This document shows, in pieces, positions 22,023 through 35,300 of a stretch of 64,000 nt of DNA. The notes beneath the pieces are model-generated. The model worked only from the letters and a program-made list of their open reading frames with translations, was not told where the DNA came from and ran no database searches. Where the stretch lies: positions 92,460,190-92,524,189 of the forward strand of contig NC_092091.1 in assembly GCF_045679555.1 (NCBI RefSeq). The letters are read 5' to 3'. The DNA is from Salvelinus alpinus (lineage: Eukaryota > Chordata > Actinopteri > Salmoniformes > Salmonidae). Position 1 is the first letter of the stretch; each line of letters opens with the position of its first letter. The position numbers and the translations under genes are program-made.

Positions 22023-22488
22023 TGTCACGTTCCTGACCTGTTTTCTGTTGTTTTGTATGTGTTAGTCGGTCAGGGCGTGAGTGTGGGTGGGCATTTCTAT
22101 GTTATGTGTTTCTATGTTGGGTTTAATGTGCCTGATATGGTTCTCAATTAGAGGCAGGTGTTTGACGTTCCTCTGATTGAGAACCATATTTAAGGTAGGC
22201 TGTTCTCACTGTTTGTTTGTGGGTGATTGTCTTCCGTGTCTGTGTCTGCGCACCACACGGGACTGTTTCGGTTGTTCGTTCGTTTGATGTAGTCTGTTCC
22301 TGTTCGTGTAGTTATGTAAGTTCCATGTTCAGGTCTGTCTACGTCGTTTTGTTATTTTGTAATTTTCCAAGTGTTTTTCGTGTTCGTCTTTAAATAAATA
22401 TCATTTATGTCTACATACCTCGCTGCGTGTTGGTCCGACCCATGCTCCTCCTCGTCTGAGGAGGAGAACGAATATGACGGTCGTTACA
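22023..22488 (+). mobile_element. solo LTR (466 bp), absent from arm 2
   Basis: The LTR runs TGTCACGTTCC ... GTCGTTACA and is flanked by GCTTC (22018-22022) and GCTCC (22489-22493), a 5-bp duplication with one change. Arm 2 keeps the uninterrupted site, reading CAACTGGGCTCCCCTGATT on its reverse strand (60833-60851). 'ATATTTAAGG' near 22185 and AATAAA near 22393 fit an LTR promoter and polyadenylation signal in plus orientation. Confidence 0.92.
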
Positions 22489-22764
22489 GCTCCCCTGATT
22501 CATTTAAATGAAATAAAGAAATAAAAAATAAACCATATTTAATTTATTTACATAATTTACATATGAAAGTAGGCTAATTCGAGGCTTAATTCACATAAAC
22601 AGCGTTTATTTTAATTTGACTTTAGGTTACTAACAACAAGAGGGATTTGTGTTGCATATAGAATATCATTGGTTTGTCTCTATGACATTCAGAGGCTGTG
22701 CTACAACCTTCAAAAACATGGACTTTGCTGGGAAATAATGTCGGATTCTGTCACTGTCAAATTA

Positions 22765-23012
22765 CTTTCATAATTTCAACTGGTTACTAAACAACATACT
22801 AACTCTGAATCAGTCAGGAACAATGACTTTCATCATTTCAACTGGTTACTAAACAACATACTAACTCTGAATCAGTCAGGAACAATGACTTTCATCATTT
22901 CAACTGGCTACTAAACAACATACTAACTCTGAATCAGTCAGGAACAATGACTTTCATCATTTCAACTGGCTATTAAACAACATACTAACTCTGAATCAGT
23001 CAGGAACAAGAC
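22765..23012 (+). repeat. 62-bp minisatellite, 4 copies
   Basis: The unit contains 'AACTCTGAATCAGTCAGGAA' then 'CATCATTTCAACTGG'. The equivalent array in arm 2 (60083-60515) has 7 copies. Confidence 0.95.
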
Positions 23013-23417
23013 ATTTAGCCTATATTATTATTATTATTATTATTATTTATTTTATTATTATTTCAAGGCCAGTTCAGAAATAAATTGTGAAGTATGTGTG
23101 ACATGCTAGAGGCTGGCAGGAGCGCTCAGCATTTCAACAACTCATCAACAACAGCACTTCAACATCATGCCTATACATTTCGCCTTTAGGCTGAATAAAA
23201 TAAATATATTACTTCAATGCATTATTAGGATATACAGTCATTCTACACAGCCTTTGAATTCACTTTTAGAAACACGTTATTGTGAGTGTTTATCCAGGGA
23301 TATTTAGGTCTCAAGCTGACAGTATTTTCTGTTAGTTCTGTCGTTAAAGGAGCAGACTATCCCGATACAGACATTCAGACACAGACATCACCTTTTCTTC
23401 TGTAAATGATTGTTTTA

Positions 23418-24929
23418 TGTTTATTAGTTGACCGTCTCCTGCATTCTCTCTCCTCGTGAATGAAGTTAAAATGTCACTTGTGCATTATTTAGGTAGAGTT
23501 ACTTCCTTCTTGGGACATTGCATTTGGGAGTTTTTGGGTTGGCGCCCCCCCTTGGTTTGTGCTGTGGTGGAGACCTTTGTGGGCTATACTCGGCCTTGTC
23601 TCAGGATTGTAAGTTGGTGGTTGAGGATTTCCCTCTAGTGGTGCGGGGGCTGTGCTTTGGCAAAGTGGGTGGGGTTATATCCTTCCTGTTTGGCCCTGTC
23701 CGGGGGTTTCTTCGGATGGGGCCACAGTGTCTCCTGACCGCTCCTGTCTCAGCCTCCAGTATTTATGCTGCAGTAGTTTGTGTCGGGGGGCTAGGGTCAG
23801 TTGGTTACCTGGAGTACTTCTCCTGTCTTATCCAGTGTCCTGTGTGAATTTAAGTATGCTCTCTCTAATTCTCTCGTTCTCTCTTTCTCTCTGAGAACCT
23901 GAGCCCTAGGACCATACGTCAGGACTACCGGGCATGATGACACCTTGCTGTCCCCAGTCCGCCTGGCCTTGCTGCTATTCCAGTTTCAACTGCTCTGCCT
24001 GCGGTTACGGAACCCCTACCTGTCCCAGACCTGCTGTTCTCAACTCTTAATGATCGGCTATGAAAAGCCAACTGAGATTTATTCCTGATTATTATTTGAC
24101 CATGCTTGTCATTTATGAACATTTTGAAAATCTTGTCTCTCTCTAATTTTCTCCTTCTCTCTTTCTTTCTCTCGGAGGACCTGAGCCCTAGGACCATACG
24201 TCGGGACTACCGGCCGTGGTGACTCCTTGCTGTCCCCAGTCCGCCTGGCCTTGCTGCTATTCCAGTTTCAACTGTTCTGCCTGCGGTTATGGAACCCCTA
24301 CCTGTCCCAGACCTGCTGTTTTCAACTCTTAATGATCGGCTATGAAAAGCCAACTGAGATTTATTCCTGATTATTATTTGACCATGCTTGTCATTTATGA
24401 ACATTTTGAAAATCTTGGCTCTCTCTAATTTTCTCCTTCTCTCTTTCTTTCTCTCGGAGGACCTGGGCCCTAGGACCATGCGTCGGGACTGCCGCCCGTG
24501 GTGACTCCTTGCTGTCCCCAGTCCGCCTGGCCTTGATGCTATTCCAGTTTCAGCTGTTCTGCCTGCGGTTATGGAACCGCCACCTGTCCCAGACCTGTTG
24601 TTTTTCAACTCTTGATGATCGGCTATGAAAAGCCAACTGAAAATTATTCATGATTATTATTTGACCATGCTTGTCACTTATGAACATTTTTTTGAACATC
24701 TTGGCATAGTTCTGTTATAATCTCCACCCGGCACAGCCAGAAGAGGACTGGCCACCCCTCATAGCCTGGTTCCTCTCTAGGTTTCTTCCTAGGTTTTGGC
24801 CTTTCTAGGGAGTTTTTCCTAGCCACCGTGCTTCTACACCTGCATTACTAGCTGTTTGGGGTTTTAGGCTGGGTGTCTGTACAGCACTTCGAGATATTAG
24901 CTGATGTACGAAGGGCTATATAAAATAAA

Positions 24930-24969
<40 letters not shown>

Positions 24970-25080
24970 CATCTCGGGTCTGAGATTATTATTATACATT
25001 TTTTATTTAAAGAATATTCATAATTAATTCATAAATAATTAATCAGCCTAGAAAACATGAATCAATGTTATATTCTAGTC
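23418..25080 (+). mobile_element. retroelement-derived insertion with three ~282-bp tandem units
   Basis: The segment is missing from the matching place in arm 2. Three tandem units start near 23898, 24180 and 24463, each with 'ACCTGAGCCCTAGGACCAT' or a close variant and 'GGCTATGAAAAGCCAACTGA'. 24705-24965 is a common salmonid retroelement 3' end with a (TTGA)n tail. 23440-23890 looks like the upstream non-coding part of the same family. No intact ORF is seen. Confidence 0.7.
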
Positions 25081-26450
25081 TACAGGGCTATGAGGTCGGG
25101 TATGGGAGATTGACTGCACATGACCGTGATTATTATCTTTGCGCTCATTCACTTCCCTGAGAAAGACGTGTATCACCTCAAGTAGTTTCTTTGGAGAAAA
25201 AAAAGTAATTCTCGTCAATTCGGCCAAGTAAAAGTGACGTGCAGCAATGGGCATTGAAACTAAATGAAGGTCTAATGTGGAAAGTTTATGCCACGTTCAC
25301 AACAACTGGGAACTCGGAAAAATACGATGTCAACGCCCGAGAAAGAGGACCGTTCAAATCGATGTTTCCAAGTCGGATTTCGTTTTTACCGAGTTCCCTG
25401 TTGTTTTGAACGCGACATTAGGTTGGAAACTCAGGAAGGTGGTGATCTGTTTTGCTCACTAGTTACCACAGCCACAAAGTCAGAAGGTCTGCCTACCCGA
25501 CCAATCAGATGAGGGAGTCTGATTACGCATTAGCTTACCCGACCAATCATATGGTTGCGGGAAACTCTCGAAATGGTAAATCTCGAGTTCAGGTTTTGAG
25601 GACCAAAAAACGAAATACATTTGGGAACAAGGATTCGCAACGTCACTAAAATTCATAACATTAGCAAAATACAAACGTTTTGGCCAAAAAAGTAATTTGG
25701 CGTTTTCTTTTTTTCGATAACTAGTATTTAAATTATTCAGATCACCTGTTGTTTTTTACGCTCTACAAAGCCTTGACAAGAATGACGCGCTCTCCCCACT
25801 ATTTATTGTTTCTGCAGTCAGGATTCACCCTCTTTAGAGAATTATTGTGTAACTTATCTGAAGGTAATCGTTGTTTTGAGCTGAAAAAGCACCTCGTAGC
25901 TGTATGGAAACCAGGGAGCTAAATGAAGGCTCTTTCACCGGTGCAATTCGGTTACCGACGTTCACCAAAAAGATCGTTCAAAAACAACCTTTCGTTATCG
26001 AACGACCCATCAGTAGTTGAAACAGGAAATACTAGTATAAGGAAGTAGAGGAAGTAACGGGCGTTATCGTCGAAGAAACACGTTTCAGAGGTTTGTAGCG
26101 TTCTTTTACAATGTCATGTAGAAAAGTATTTTTGAGAAGTTAGATTATCATAAAGAGAGAGATGATTTAGGGGGTAAGACATCCGCCAAGTTAATACAAT
26201 ATTGATTTAAACTTTCAAGAATGATTATTTTAGGTTTATTTACATTGTTGTTGATTCATAGTGATTAGTCTAATCAATAAGATCCTATGTGATGTGATAT
26301 AGGCTACAGGGCTATGAGCTATGGTATTATTGTTATAGGAGATTGACAGCACATTCATGTGATTATTATCTGAGGAAACTGGCTCACTTTCACTTCCTGA
26401 AAGAAGAGGTGCATCAGAGTTATATATAGCTGTCATTAAATAAATCTTGT
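25060..26450 (-). repeat. two inner R-modules of arm 1 and their linker
   Basis: 25080-25300 and 26060-26440 are R-module copies. Between them 25300-25640 matches 54790-55030 inverted, apart from a ~110-bp insertion, and 25990-26030 matches the 'GTGATGGGTCGTTCGATAAC' region of arm 2. The CCTCATAGCCCTGTAG word occurs once here (near 26310, reverse), against ~19 times in arm 2. Confidence 0.75.
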
Positions 26451-26464
26451 TGTTGAAACATTTT

Positions 26465-27960
26465 GCTCTGCTACCACGTTAATTATCCTAACCTACCACG
26501 TTAATTATCCTATCCTACCACGTTAATTATCCTAACCTACCACGTTAATTATCCTATCCTGCCATGTTAATTATCCTATCCTACCACGTTATTATCCTAA
26601 CCTACCACGTTAATTATCCTAACCTGCCATGTTAATTATCCTATCCTACCACGTTAATTATCCTAACCTACCACGTTATTTATCCTATCCTACCACGTTA
26701 ATTATCCTAACCTGCCATGTTAATTATCCTATCCTACCACGTTAATTATCCTAACCTACCACGTTAATTATCCTATCCTGCCATGTTAATTATCCTATCC
26801 TACCACGTTAATTATCCTATCCTACCACGTTAATTATCCTAACCTGCCACGTTAATTATCCTAACCTGCCACGTTAATTATCCTAACCTGCCATGTTAAT
26901 TATCCTATCCTACCACGTTAATTATCCTAACCTGCCACGTTAATTATCCTATCCTGCCATGTTAATATCCTATCCTACCACGTTAATTATCCTAACCTAC
27001 CACGTTATTTATCCTATCCTACCACGTTAATTATCCTAACCTACCACGTTAATTATCCTATCCTACCACGTTATTTATCCTATCCTACCACGTTAATTAT
27101 CCTAACCTGCCATGTTAATTATCCTATCATGCCATGTTAATTATCCTATCCTACCACATTAATTATCCTAACCTACCACGTTAATTATCCTATCCTACCA
27201 CGTTATTTATCCTAACCTGCCACGTTAATTATCCTATCCTACCACGTTAATTATCCTAACCTACCACGTTAATTATCCTATCCTGCCATGTTAATTATCC
27301 TATCCTACCACGTTATTATCCTAACCTGCCACGTTAATTATCCTAACCTGCCACGTTAATTATCCTAACCTACCACGTTATTTATCCTAACCTGCCATGT
27401 TAATTATCCTATCCTACCACGTTATTTATCCTAACCTGCCACGTTAATTATCCTAACCTGCCATGTTAATTATCCTATCCTACCACGTTAATTATCTTAA
27501 CCTGCCATGTTAATTATCCTATCCTACCACGTTAATTATCCTAACCTGCCATGTTAATTAGCCTATCCTACCACGTTAATTATCCTAACCTGCCATGTTA
27601 ATTATCCTATCCTACCACGTTCATTTTCCTAACCTGCCATGTTAACTATCCTATCCTACCACGTTAATTATCCTAACCTGAAATGTTAATTATCCTAACC
27701 TGCCACGTTAATTATCCTAACCTGCCACGTTTATTATCCTAACTTGCCACGTTAATTATCCTAACCTGCCACGTTAATTATCCTTATTCTGCCAGGTTAA
27801 TTATCCTAACCTACAGTACCACGTTAATTATCCCAACCTGCCACGTTTATTATCCTAACTTGCCACGTTAATTATCCTAACCTGCCACGTTAATTATCCT
27901 TATTCTGCCAGGTTAATTATCCTAACCTACAGTACCATGTTAATTATCCTAACCTGCCAC
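26465..27960 (+). repeat. 22-bp minisatellite, ~68 copies
   Basis: The unit is TACCACGTTAATTATCCTAA plus CC, with alternating TGCCATG/TACCACG and CTAACC/CTATCC subtypes. The last copies include 'TACAGTACCACG' variants. Confidence 0.97.
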
Positions 27961-28298
27961 GTAAATTTGATATATTGTAAAAATTAATAAAAACAGCTAT
28001 TTTCATTTTGGTCTTATTTTAAGGTAATGGTTAGGCACAAGGTTAGCAGTGTGGTTAAGGTTAGGTTAAAAATTATATTTAATAAAAATAAATTGAAGAT
28101 ATACGCATTGAATAACAGATAGTCATTACTGCTATTAGCCAATAGAAACACAACAAATAACAGAAAGCTCTGGGGAAAATTAATGGGAAAGAATAGGGGT
28201 TTGGGATAAACGCTGAATATAAGGTCAGAGGTTAACGCAGGCTTAGTAGATCTGATAGGATTTTGTTCTGTGATATAATATCAGTCAGGTATCACGAC

Positions 28299-28520
28299 CT
28301 TGATGAATTATGACCTTTATGAATTACGACCTTCATGAATCATGACCTTTTTGAATCATGACCTTTATGAATCATGACCTTTATGAATCATGACCTTTAT
28401 GAATCATGACCTTTATGAATTATGACCTTTATAAATCATGACCTTTATGAATTATGACCTTTATAAATCATGACCTTTATGAATCATGACCTTTATGAAT
28501 TATGACCTTTATGAATTAGA
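28299..28520 (+). repeat. 16-bp minisatellite, ~14 copies
   Basis: The unit is GACCTTTATGAATCAT with ATTAT/ATCAT variants. The DNA on either side (27961-28298 and 28521-28980) is AT-rich with no gene. Confidence 0.95.
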
Positions 28521-29269
28521 TCTCCTAAGCCTGTGTTTACCACAGACCTTATTTTCAGCGTTTATCCAAAACCACTACATGAACTCCATTAATTTCCCCA
28601 TAGGCTTCGTCTAGTAAACCATGGTGGAGATAGTGCCTACAAAAATATACGCTACTACTATTGGTCTCTATTGGTAGAGAGGTTTGTTATTGCTCTATTA
28701 ACCAATTTATAAATGAAACCTAACCTGACCTAATCGCCTGACGCATCACCTTCTGTATCACTGCCCCCCAGTGGCAAGAAGTGACGTCCCCCAAAAACAT
28801 AACGATAGGCACAACATCGCCCAGACTTCCTGCTTGAGAAACCAGGCCGGTGTTTGAGAAGTCAATGAGAGAAGTGAAATATTCTTCATTAGTTGTTAAT
28901 TTTTTTATAATCTAAAAGCACAACTTAGATTTGATCCAATATCTTAAGTAGTTGATCATGTTGTTACTCCTACCTTGTGAAAGTGACAAATGTATATGTT
29001 TTTATTTTTGTCAAAAACGACTTTATATCGAAGGAGGGCCTTTGATTTGACGGCACAGTTCGGTGCGAGACGACCTTTAGACCAGATGACGTTTTTTCGC
29101 CATGACGTCACCTACAGGTGTGATCGGGGATTTCTATTGGAGCAGCAGGTTCTGCCTATCTTTATACTGTCTTTGCTATTGGACTACAAAACATACATGT
29201 CTCCTAGCCTCCAACACAGGCTACTGTCTGTCCCTAACACTGAAACTAAATCATAGAACAAATAAATAG
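28521..29269. other. non-coding
   Basis: No coding signal is supported. A short open stretch at 28990-29256 has no recognisable domain. Confidence 0.5.
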
Positions 29270-29765
29270 AATGTGCACAGTATTCTGCAGCGATACGCCA
29301 TCCAATCTGGTTTGCGCTTAGTGGGACTATCATTTGTTATTCAACAGGACAATGACCCAAAACACACCTCCAGGCTGTGTAAGGGCTATTTGACCAAGAA
29401 GGAGAGTGACAGAGTGCTGCATCAGATGACCTGGCCTCTACAATCACCCGACCTCAACCCAATTGAGGTGGTTTGGGATGAGTTGGACCGCAGAGTGAAG
29501 GAAAAGCAACTAACAAGTGCTCAGCATATGTGGGAATTCCTTCAAGATTGTTGGAAAAACATTCCAGGTGAAGCTGGTTGAGAGAATGCCAAGAGTGTGC
29601 AAAGCTGTCATCAAGGCAAAGGGTGGCTACTTTGAAGAATCTAAAATATATTTTATTTGTTTATAACTTACTACATGATTCCATATGTTATTTAATAGTT
29701 TATGTCTTCACTATTATTCTAAAGTTCAGAAAATAGTTTAAAAAATGAGGTGTGTCCAAACTTTT
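29270..29765 (+). pseudogene. Tc1-like transposase fragment (3' part of a transposon)
   Basis: The frame at ~29285-29581 encodes the C-terminal DDE part of a Tc1/mariner transposase, with 'IQQDNDPKHTS' and 'QSPDLNPIEVVWDELDR'. A stop at 29579-29581 (shift) interrupts it. The next frame continues with a family-like 'VCKAVIKAKGGYFEE'. It ends with 'GTGTCCAAACTTTTGAAC', the usual Tc1 terminal region. The N-terminal DNA-binding part and the left end are missing, so it cannot move by itself. Confidence 0.88.
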
Positions 29766-31897
29766 GAACTTCAACGACAAAAAACTAGAAAGTGTAGTGT
29801 TGGTTCCGTTTTTCTGTGCTCCATTTGTTTACTTAACAAATAAGGAACACTCAAAATGTGCACTTATAAATCATAACAATTTAAATCAAAATACAGCTGT
29901 AGACAGAAGTCAAAGATCAAACATCACACAACTGATGTCTGTCGTGTTTTTGCTATGCCGGATTAAGTGAAATGACATGCTATTCTATAAAATAATTTCT
30001 ACTGTAATTAATATTACCTGATTAAACTAATCATGTAAATGTAATAAACTAGAAAGTCGGGGCACCACGAAATAATGTTTATAGAGCTGTTATCTTCCAA
30101 ATTAACACTTAAAGACCTGGTCATCTTTTACATCAATAGCGGTCAATTATTAATCGTTGCCTTATTCAGTCTCATCTGAACATCGTCAACTCTTGGTTAT
30201 CTTCACAAACCCTGGCTAACAAAATACCTAAACAATCACACAGAATTTCATATACACAGGATGGGTCATACATTGATTACTAATTATGTCACAAAAGAAA
30301 ACGTCCCTAGCGGACGGAACAGATATGACGGCTGGTTACACAAAGAAAGGGGGTTGGGTGAAATTAAGGCGCGGGAAGACCAAAGGACAAAAGGTTTGGA
30401 TCTCAATGCAGTTATGCTATCGTAAATACAGATCTTATGCATTCTATATAACCGCCCATTTGGAAAAGGAAAATGCAAGAAATATTTACTCTGAGCTGCG
30501 CTTCGATAGGTTGGTCGTAGATGGGAGGCCAGGTTGCCCAGCAGGGATCTCTTGTCCTCTGAAGAATGTCTGGTGGTAAAATGAATACGTTGTAGTACCG
30601 TCGTGGTGTGGTAGAACAAATACTTTGTCCGTCCTTTCCTAGCCCACGTTTACAGCTGCTGCTGCTGCTAACTCAACGGCTAGGAGGTATCACTTCTTAA
30701 GTGAATAAGAGTTCAAAGTTCATACCAAGTTGCCATAATTTGAGCTCACGCTAAGGTTGGCTTAGTTCTATAGTTGATATTACCCCTTTTAACGTCTGGA
30801 CAGCCGTCCTCACGTCCTCGGGAACACAAGTTGAATTTTACATCAACGGGCTTTTATAGTGGTGGGAGAGAAGGGCGTGTTTCATAGTTCACAACCAATG
30901 TCTGTTTACTTGGGCGGGGCCACTGAGTGAGCGGAGTTTTACTTTATGAAAACAATTCTCTCATTTAGAAGCTAAAATCAAATTTTATCTTCTCACAAAC
31001 AATTTTATATTTAAACATTTAAATTGCACAACAATTCCATATGAATCTGATAACTAGAATGTGTAGACTTTCCAAGTTACAGTTTATGTCATCCTATCAT
31101 TAGTAATAATGTCTCAGACAACAACTGATCTGACATCATATTCTTTAAGTACCAATGGATATTTTCAACTGGTTGGATTACCAAAATATGGTTCCGTTCC
31201 CGACCCTTTTGATGTTAACAGACTCTCTCTATGTTAACAAAGGGCTTTCCAAGAGTCACATCTGTAGAGTAGAGAGAGGAAATGGGGGAAAGTATTTACA
31301 GGGTTCATAAACCTCACCAACAGGGCAACGTCATGACATGTCTCTCCTGAGTTCTGCCCCATAGGAAAAGTCCTAAGTTATTTTATGAAGCCCGAAGTCC
31401 AGCCCGAGTGATGTCACTACATACATCATTACCTTCTACTCATCAGACCAAGCCCATGCATACACAGCTATACAAACCTGCAAGAGAGATACAACAGTTC
31501 CAGGGTTTTCTAAGGGCTCAGCAGTAAATGTCCCCAAGTTGATTAATAGTGGAATGTCTGACGAGTCTCTAATCTCTTCTACTCCCCTGCTGGAGTCCCG
31601 GTTCTGTGTTTATCTTTGAAGGCCTTTGTTCACTGACACCCTGTTTTGACTGCAACAACTCACACATCTCAGATACCTTTTCTTTATAAGAGGCAGAGAC
31701 TAGAAAAGAACTGTGAAACAATTTTAAACCTTGTAATGCATATGTATTGTTCATCTGTAGTCCAGGACCCTATACATGTAGTGGGGGAGGGGTCTTATAA
31801 CCCCTCCCCTTCTATTAATACAACATAAGCATAATCAATTATTATAATACATCAAACATCTGGTGCAGCCCCTATCATGACCCCAATTTGACCCCAT
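29766..31897. other. non-coding 3' flank of the NLR; retroelement-like in part
   Basis: 30790-31870 resembles LTR-type salmonid repeat sequence (AT-rich with 'GGGGAGGGGTCTTATAACCC'), but no ends could be fixed. An open frame at 30286-30579 shows no domain and is not called. Confidence 0.45.
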
Positions 31898-32065
31898 CAG
31901 TACCCCAACACTGTTACTATCCATTCTACCATTAGGATGGTACCCCAACACTGCTACTATCCATTCTACCATTAGGTTGGTACCCCAACACTGTTACTAT
32001 CGATTTTACCATTAGGTTAGTACCCCAACACTGTTACTATCCATTCTATCATTAGGTTGGTACCC
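31898..32065 (+). repeat. ~40-bp minisatellite overlapping the NLR stop codon
   Basis: Four to five copies contain TACCCCAACACTGTTACTAT then CCATTCTACCATTAGG. On the minus strand the first copy supplies the last codons and the TAA of the NLR gene. Confidence 0.92.
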
Positions 32066-32386
32066 CAACACTGTTGATCTGAAGCTCTGTGCAAAGATAG
32101 GGGTCCAGCTCCACTAGAAGGATGACCATCCTGGAACTTGACTCATTTCCTTTTCTCAACACCATGTCGATGATGACTCGTGCCTTCTCTGCCCTCTCAG
32201 CTATCACCTTCACTGACTCCATTTCCTCCTGGTTGATGACTGTGTGTTGCAAGAGTCTGTCCAGCAGACCATCCAGGACAGGTCCTGATACTCGTTTCAA
32301 AAACTCTGTCCGTACAGAACGCAGCTGCTGCTCTGTAGAACCAGTCAGACTGCTTTCAGCCGGACCTCCTGCCCCCAACACAGCAC
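32052..32386 (-). CDS. NLR exon 19: C-terminal CARD
   Basis: The last exon encodes a ~95-residue death-fold domain: '[20 protein letters not shown]', '[17 protein letters not shown]', '[13 protein letters not shown]' and '[13 protein letters not shown]'. The six-helix pattern and the 'VIN..E' loop fit CARDs of the NLRP1/ASC/caspase-1 group. The final residues NSVGVPT and the TAA fall in the 40-bp minisatellite. Confidence 0.88.
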
Positions 32387-35300
32387 CTGAGAGAGTCAGG
32401 TTACAAAATAACTACATTTGTACATTTACATTTCAGACATTTAGAAGCAGAATCCTAAAATAAAAGTATTGAGAAAATATTATATTTTACAATAACGACC
32501 TGAACATATCACATATTCACATTTAGGGATGGTTTCACAGACATAGAAAAACAGTCTGGGTCATTCAGAACCAGGCTAATCTACATCAAGTCCTGGAGGA
32601 GATGTCATTGTTTTTGAGACAGTCTTTTATAATCAGGACTAGTCCAGGTCCTACAGTAAACCATGTTGACTGGCCCTCAAGTCATTGGTTTGTATCTCTC
32701 ATGTTTACTTACTAGTTGAATGGGTTTCAGTGATGTATTCATCTGAAAGAAACAGAAATAGGTTTTATCACTCTAAATAGCATCTGTCAGAAAAAAACAC
32801 AGTTATGATTGACATCTGCTCCTACCTATTGGTACCATCTCACTCCATACTGTCCTCTCATCATCCCCGATTAACTCCATCTCAATGTCAACCCCTGTGT
32901 TTCTCATGATCATCTTACAACAGCTTGGTGTGGTGTCTGCAGGTAATAGCTGAATCTTCTGTAGGAGGCCATATGGTGCAACGATTGAGACAACAGACAG
33001 AGAGAAATAGTGAAATAGAATGATATTACAGTTATTCATATACAATATGACAGATTCATGTCCTCAGCCTTATAAAACTGCACCTCTGGATTGATGGAAG
33101 TGGAGTGGGGATTCTTGAGTGCAAACCAACTGTTCAGCTTTAAAGACCCGTTTGGACTTGACAGGACCAATTCTGAATATCCTTTGGACACCTGATTTTT
33201 CTCCCGTTCCTGAACAGCCTACAAAATGAGCAATGTAGTAGTCAGTCAGAACAATGTAGTCTCGTAATTCACACATTATACAGCTAATGAATGTTACAAC
33301 AGAAATAGATTTCTCACAGAGCTGCATGTTGTCTTTGTAATCTAGAGATTTTCAACAAACTATCAGCTTTCCTTTAGTAAGTTTCAACATACTGTTGTCA
33401 CTTCAATGATAGTGCCTCACCTCTTTCTGACTGGAGTTTCTGAGGAGCAGGTACAGCCTTGAAATTACTGTTGACCTTTTTACTGCCATATAGAGGACCA
33501 CGTCACAGTGGACATCTATGTTCCAAGAAAAGATATAGCTCAGTATAACAGAGATAGTTGAGAACTTGGGATGGAGAATCTTAGCATGGAATCTGGTGAC
33601 CTCATGCACTTCCTCTAAAGACACTCCATGTTCCTCTACATGAAGAATCTTCATCTCATTCCTCAGGGAAGGGTTGGTCCCTGAACAACACAATAAAAGG
33701 AGACAGAAAGACAAATATTGTATTATTCATCCTACTAAAACACAAATAATATGCAGTAGCAGATCACAGTAAACTCAAACTCCCAGAATAGTTAATTCAT
33801 TAATTCAGGAAGTGAAACTCAGTTACATGGAAATGTCTTTCTGAATACTATTTCTATATGGTTTTACCTAAACAGACAAAGTGTGGCAGATGAACTTCCT
33901 CCAGTTCACCTAACTCCATAGTGATGTCCAGCAATGGACCACCTTGTGTGTACTGCATGTCTTTCAGAAGTTCACTGTAGGGTTCCCAGTTCCTGAAGTG
34001 ATACTTCAGAATGACATCTCTCTCACACAGCCAGCGGAGGCCAGACACTGTGCACTCATAACTCCCTTTGGGTGTCCTGTGTCTGAGGGCAACAACAAGA
34101 TATGGTAGAGAGGGTCAATGGTCAAATGGAGAGGTTGGATTAGAAGAATATTCCCAAAGGTAATGGGGAAATACACTAGCAAGTGGAATGAAATGTTAAA
34201 AGTAGTTATTTTACCTGAACATTGTCACTCCCTGGACAGTGGAAGTCAAGGGTTCAATCTGAAGCCAGTGTGTGGAGTCCTGAACAAGGACAAGCATGTC
34301 AGTAATACATATGGGGCCTGTTTCCTGGACACAGATTGAGTCTACTGCTGGACTAAATGCATGCTCAATGGAAGTTTCAATAGAAAGTTCTTTAAGGTCC
34401 AGGACTAGACTTAATCTGTGTCTGGGAAACTGGCCCATTAACCAAAGTAACTAATCTAATGTATTTATTCAATGTTACATGGAATGCTGGGGATTTATCA
34501 ATTAAACTGTCTAATGACAAAATCTGACAACAGCTAAAATCCTGCATACCTACAAGCAGAACACAGGACTGTCTATATCCCAGTATGAATGGTTGGTCAG
34601 TACACACCTGGCGTTGAGACTGTGTTCATATTACTAAAGCAGAACACAGGGCTGTCTATATCCCAGTATGAATGGTTGGTCAGCACACCTGGCTTTGAGA
34701 CTGTGTTTATATTACTAAAGCAGAACACAGGACTGTCTATATCCCAGTATGAATGGTTGGTCAGTACACACCTGGCTTTGAGACTGTGTTTATATTACTA
34801 AAGCGGAACACAGGACTGTCTATATCCCAGTATGAATGGTTGGTCAGTACACACCTGGCTTTGGGACAGTGTTTATATTACTAAAGTAGAACACAGGACT
34901 GTCTATATCCCAGTATGAATGGTTGGTCAGTACACACCTGGCTTTGAGACTGTGTTTATATTACTAAAGCAGAACACAGGACTGTCTATATCCCAGTATG
35001 AATGGTTGGTCAGTACACACCTGGCTTTGAGACTGTGTTTATATTACTAAAGCAGAACACAGGACTGTCTATATCCCAGTTTGAATGGTTGGTCAGTACA
35101 CACCTGGCTTTGAGACTGTGTTTATATTACTAAAGCAGAACACAGGACTGTCTATATCCCAGTATGAATGGTTGGTTGGTACACACCTGGCGTTGAGACT
35201 GTGCCTGACTCCTGCAGGTATGTAAAAGTAAGAATTGACATTATGACTTACCTCAACATGGTCACAGGTCTTACAGCTCTGAGGAATCCCTGAAGTCAAA

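Larger units (their letters stand above)
18185..26450 (+). repeat. arm 1 of the large inverted duplication
   Basis: Read backwards, this matches 53290-63093 block by block: SINE-like fragment, Tc1 remnant, 39-bp array, dinucleotide run, polypyrimidine tract, R-module, 62-bp array and two further R-modules. Differences are arm-specific insertions and array copy numbers. Its outer edge is near 18185. Its inner edge is near 26450, where similarity fades just before the 22-bp array. Confidence 0.85.

Noticed and set aside
26465..27960. CRISPR-like array
   Set aside because: The units are contiguous 22-bp repeats without unique spacers, and the sequence is vertebrate.
30284..30619. Open frames on both strands around 30.3-30.6 kb
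   Set aside because: They overlap each other, and no domain or splice context was found in the 3' flank of the NLR.
33070..33327. Minus-strand frame with '[20 protein letters not shown]' as the FIIND exon frame
   Set aside because: Phase chaining from exon 15 (phase 0) demands the other frame, which gives UPA-like '[12 protein letters not shown]'.
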